NCBI GenBank assembly: GCA_016789745.1
Contig: JAEUQF010000138.1
Coordinates: 1 to 51,522 of the forward strand
Direction: 5' to 3'
Length of the DNA stretch: 51,522 nt
Origin: Bryobacterales bacterium
Lineage (GTDB): Bacteria; Acidobacteriota; Terriglobia; Bryobacterales; Bryobacteraceae
Positions 50,280-51,522 of the stretch are shown piece after piece (positions within the stretch are counted from its first letter, which is position 1; each line of letters opens with the position of its first letter). Below the pieces are notes generated by a model. It saw nothing but the letters and a program-made list of their open reading frames with translations, had not been told where the DNA came from and made no database searches. The translations under genes were made by a program, and so were the position numbers.

Positions 50280-51522
50280 GTGCCCCTGCCCCGCCGCGCC
50301 TTCCTCCGTCACTCCGCAGCCGGATTCGGATTACTCGGCCTCCAGTCGCTGCTCGCCACCGAGCCTTCCCACCCACTGGCCCCCAAACAGCCGCAGTTCC
50401 CCCCACGCGCCAAACGCATCATCTTCCTGTTCATGCATGGCGGCCCCTCCTCCATCGACACCTTCGACCCCAAACCCCGCCTCTACGCCGACCACGGCAA
50501 ACCCGTCCCCTTCAAACGCGGACTGACCTTCGGCGAAGGCGCCGTGCGCGGCCTCATGAAGCCGCTCTGGGACTTCAAACAACATGGACAAAGCGGGATT
50601 CCAGTGAGTTCGCTGTTCCCCCATGTGGCCACCTGCGCCGACGATCTCTGCCTGCTCCGCTCGATGGTGGGCGATGGCGTCGATCACGGCGCGGCGCTGC
50701 TGCAACTGCATACCGGAGTCTTCCAGTTCAAGCGCCCCAGCATGGGGTCGTGGGTGCTCTACGGCCTCGGTACCGAGAATCAGAATCTCCCCGGCTTCAT
50801 CACCATCAAGCCGACCCTCGGTCATGGCGGCGCCAACAACTTCGCTTCCAGCTTCCTGCCCGGCGAGTTCCAAGGCACCGCCATCGGCAACTCCGGCATG
50901 AAGGTGGAAGATATCCAGAAGGAGCCGGTGCCCTACCTGGCATCGAAGGGGCTGCCCACCGAACACCAGCGCTATGAACTCGACATGGTGCAGAAGATGA
51001 ATCGACGCCATGCCGAGTGGAACGATCACGACCCCGATCTGGAGGCGCGCATCGGTGCGCTGGAACTCGCCTTCCGCATGCAGGTGCAGGCGCCGGAGGC
51101 CTTCGAAGTCGACAAGGAATCGGAGGAGACCAAGAAGCTATACGGCCTGGACAACGAAGTGACGCGCGACTTCGGCTGGCAGTGCCTGCTGGCGCGACGC
51201 CTTTCCGAACGCGGCGTGCGCTTCGTGCAGGCGTCGCACTCCTACAAGTGGGACCAGCACGTGGAGTTGTTCAAACTGCACACCAAGAATGCGGCCGAAG
51301 TCGACAAGCCCATCGCCGGCTTATTGAAGGATCTGAAAGCGCGCGGGCTGTTCGACGAAACGCTGGTGATCTGGGGCGGCGAGTTCGGCCGCACGCCCTG
51401 GGCGCAGGGTGCCGACGGCCGCGATCACAACCCCTATGGCTACACGATGTGGATGGCCGGCGCCGGTGTGAAGCCGGGCTTCATCTATGGCTCCACCGAC
51501 GAGTTCGGCTATCATGCGGCGG
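50280..51522 (+). CDS. DUF1501 family Tat-exported protein (3' end cut)
   Basis: The first 414 residues of a DUF1501 protein, continuing beyond the window. A Tat leader, LPRRAFLRHSAAGFGLLG, is followed by the domain start RIIFLFMHGGPSSIDTFDPKP, which matches the sulfatase/alkaline-phosphatase-like DUF1501 pattern. LLRSMVGDGVDHGAA, SWVLYGLGTENQNLPGFI, RDFGWQCLLARRLSERG and VIWGGEFGRTPWAQG follow. Family members are common in Planctomycetes and Solibacter-like bacteria, usually beside a DUF1553/cytochrome-type gene, which would be expected after the window end. The start is GTG at 50280. The reaction of the family is unknown; a sulfatase-related hydrolysis is inferred from the fold. Confidence 0.9.
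   Translation, partial: MPLPRRAFLRHSAAGFGLLGLQSLLATEPSHPLAPKQPQFPPRAKRIIFLFMHGGPSSIDTFDPKPRLYADHGKPVPFKRGLTFGEGAVRGLMKPLWDFKQHGQSGIPVSSLFPHVATCADDLCLLRSMVGDGVDHGAALLQLHTGVFQFKRPSMGSWVLYGLGTENQNLPGFITIKPTLGHGGANNFASSFLPGEFQGTAIGNSGMKVEDIQKEPVPYLASKGLPTEHQRYELDMVQKMNRRHAEWNDHDPDLEARIGALELAFRMQVQAPEAFEVDKESEETKKLYGLDNEVTRDFGWQCLLARRLSERGVRFVQASHSYKWDQHVELFKLHTKNAAEVDKPIAGLLKDLKARGLFDETLVIWGGEFGRTPWAQGADGRDHNPYGYTMWMAGAGVKPGFIYGSTDEFGYHAA

Overview
The window is compact, GC-rich bacterial DNA that most resembles a soil Acidobacteriota of the Bryobacterales/Solibacter type. This is an inference from gene content: two large Oar-like TonB-dependent receptors with an N-terminal carboxypeptidase-regulatory-like domain, a Ser/Thr kinase fused to TPRs, an 18-fold putative-Ig-repeat secreted protein, an SLH protein with paired cysteines, a DUF1501 Tat protein, and many secreted enzymes. 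No rRNA, tRNA, IS element, integrase, phage gene or CRISPR array is visible, and no gene-free stretch exceeds about 230 bases.

Layout. 1-2463 (+): 3' end of a lytic transglycosylase, a dihydroorotate-dehydrogenase-like flavoenzyme and a secreted unknown, tightly coupled. 2614-6163 (-): acidic unknown, recJ and an RNase H-like nuclease as one operon. 6348-8095 (+): a split Aer-type redox receptor, with a PAS protein and a soluble chemotaxis transducer in overlapping genes. 8092-9818 (-): exported acetamidase/formamidase and an orphan NarL/LuxR response regulator behind a palindromic operator candidate. 9897-16610 (-): beta-propeller lipoprotein-like or secreted protein and the giant repeat protein. 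16697-18850 (+): secreted S9 peptidase. 18854-21153: GNAT, HDOD, truB. 21328-23860 (+): ECF sigma factor, unknown protein, amino acid permease. 23862-24323 (-): decayed hemerythrin gene. 24387-27995 (+): PQQ-type propeller with EF-hands, and the SLH protein. 28060-32369 (-): a GT-C-like membrane protein, the Ser/Thr kinase-TPR, and an easily missed 57-residue acidic Pro-rich protein. 32386-37012 (-): polyprenyl diphosphate synthase, tandem SagB-type oxidoreductase, M48 metalloprotease and HAD phosphatase. 37101-39682: ilvE, a small unknown, and a DUF218 protein. 39686-45639 (-): TonB receptor plus two enolase-superfamily genes, one of which appears catalytically dead. 45787-49902: a membrane-anchored DUF4241-like protein, and a second TonB receptor. 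50046-51522 (+): a 43-residue secreted charged peptide with a terminator, then a DUF1501 gene cut by the window end.

The genes suggest a heterotroph that exports hydrolases and imports breakdown products through TonB receptors. The two strongest cross-window signals are regulatory and evolutionary. About ten gene starts sit only 6-11 nt behind a TAnnnT box with no Shine-Dalgarno sequence, which suggests leaderless transcripts. Several small or decayed genes (57-aa acidic protein, 43-aa charged peptide, hemerythrin remnant) would probably be missed by automatic annotation.
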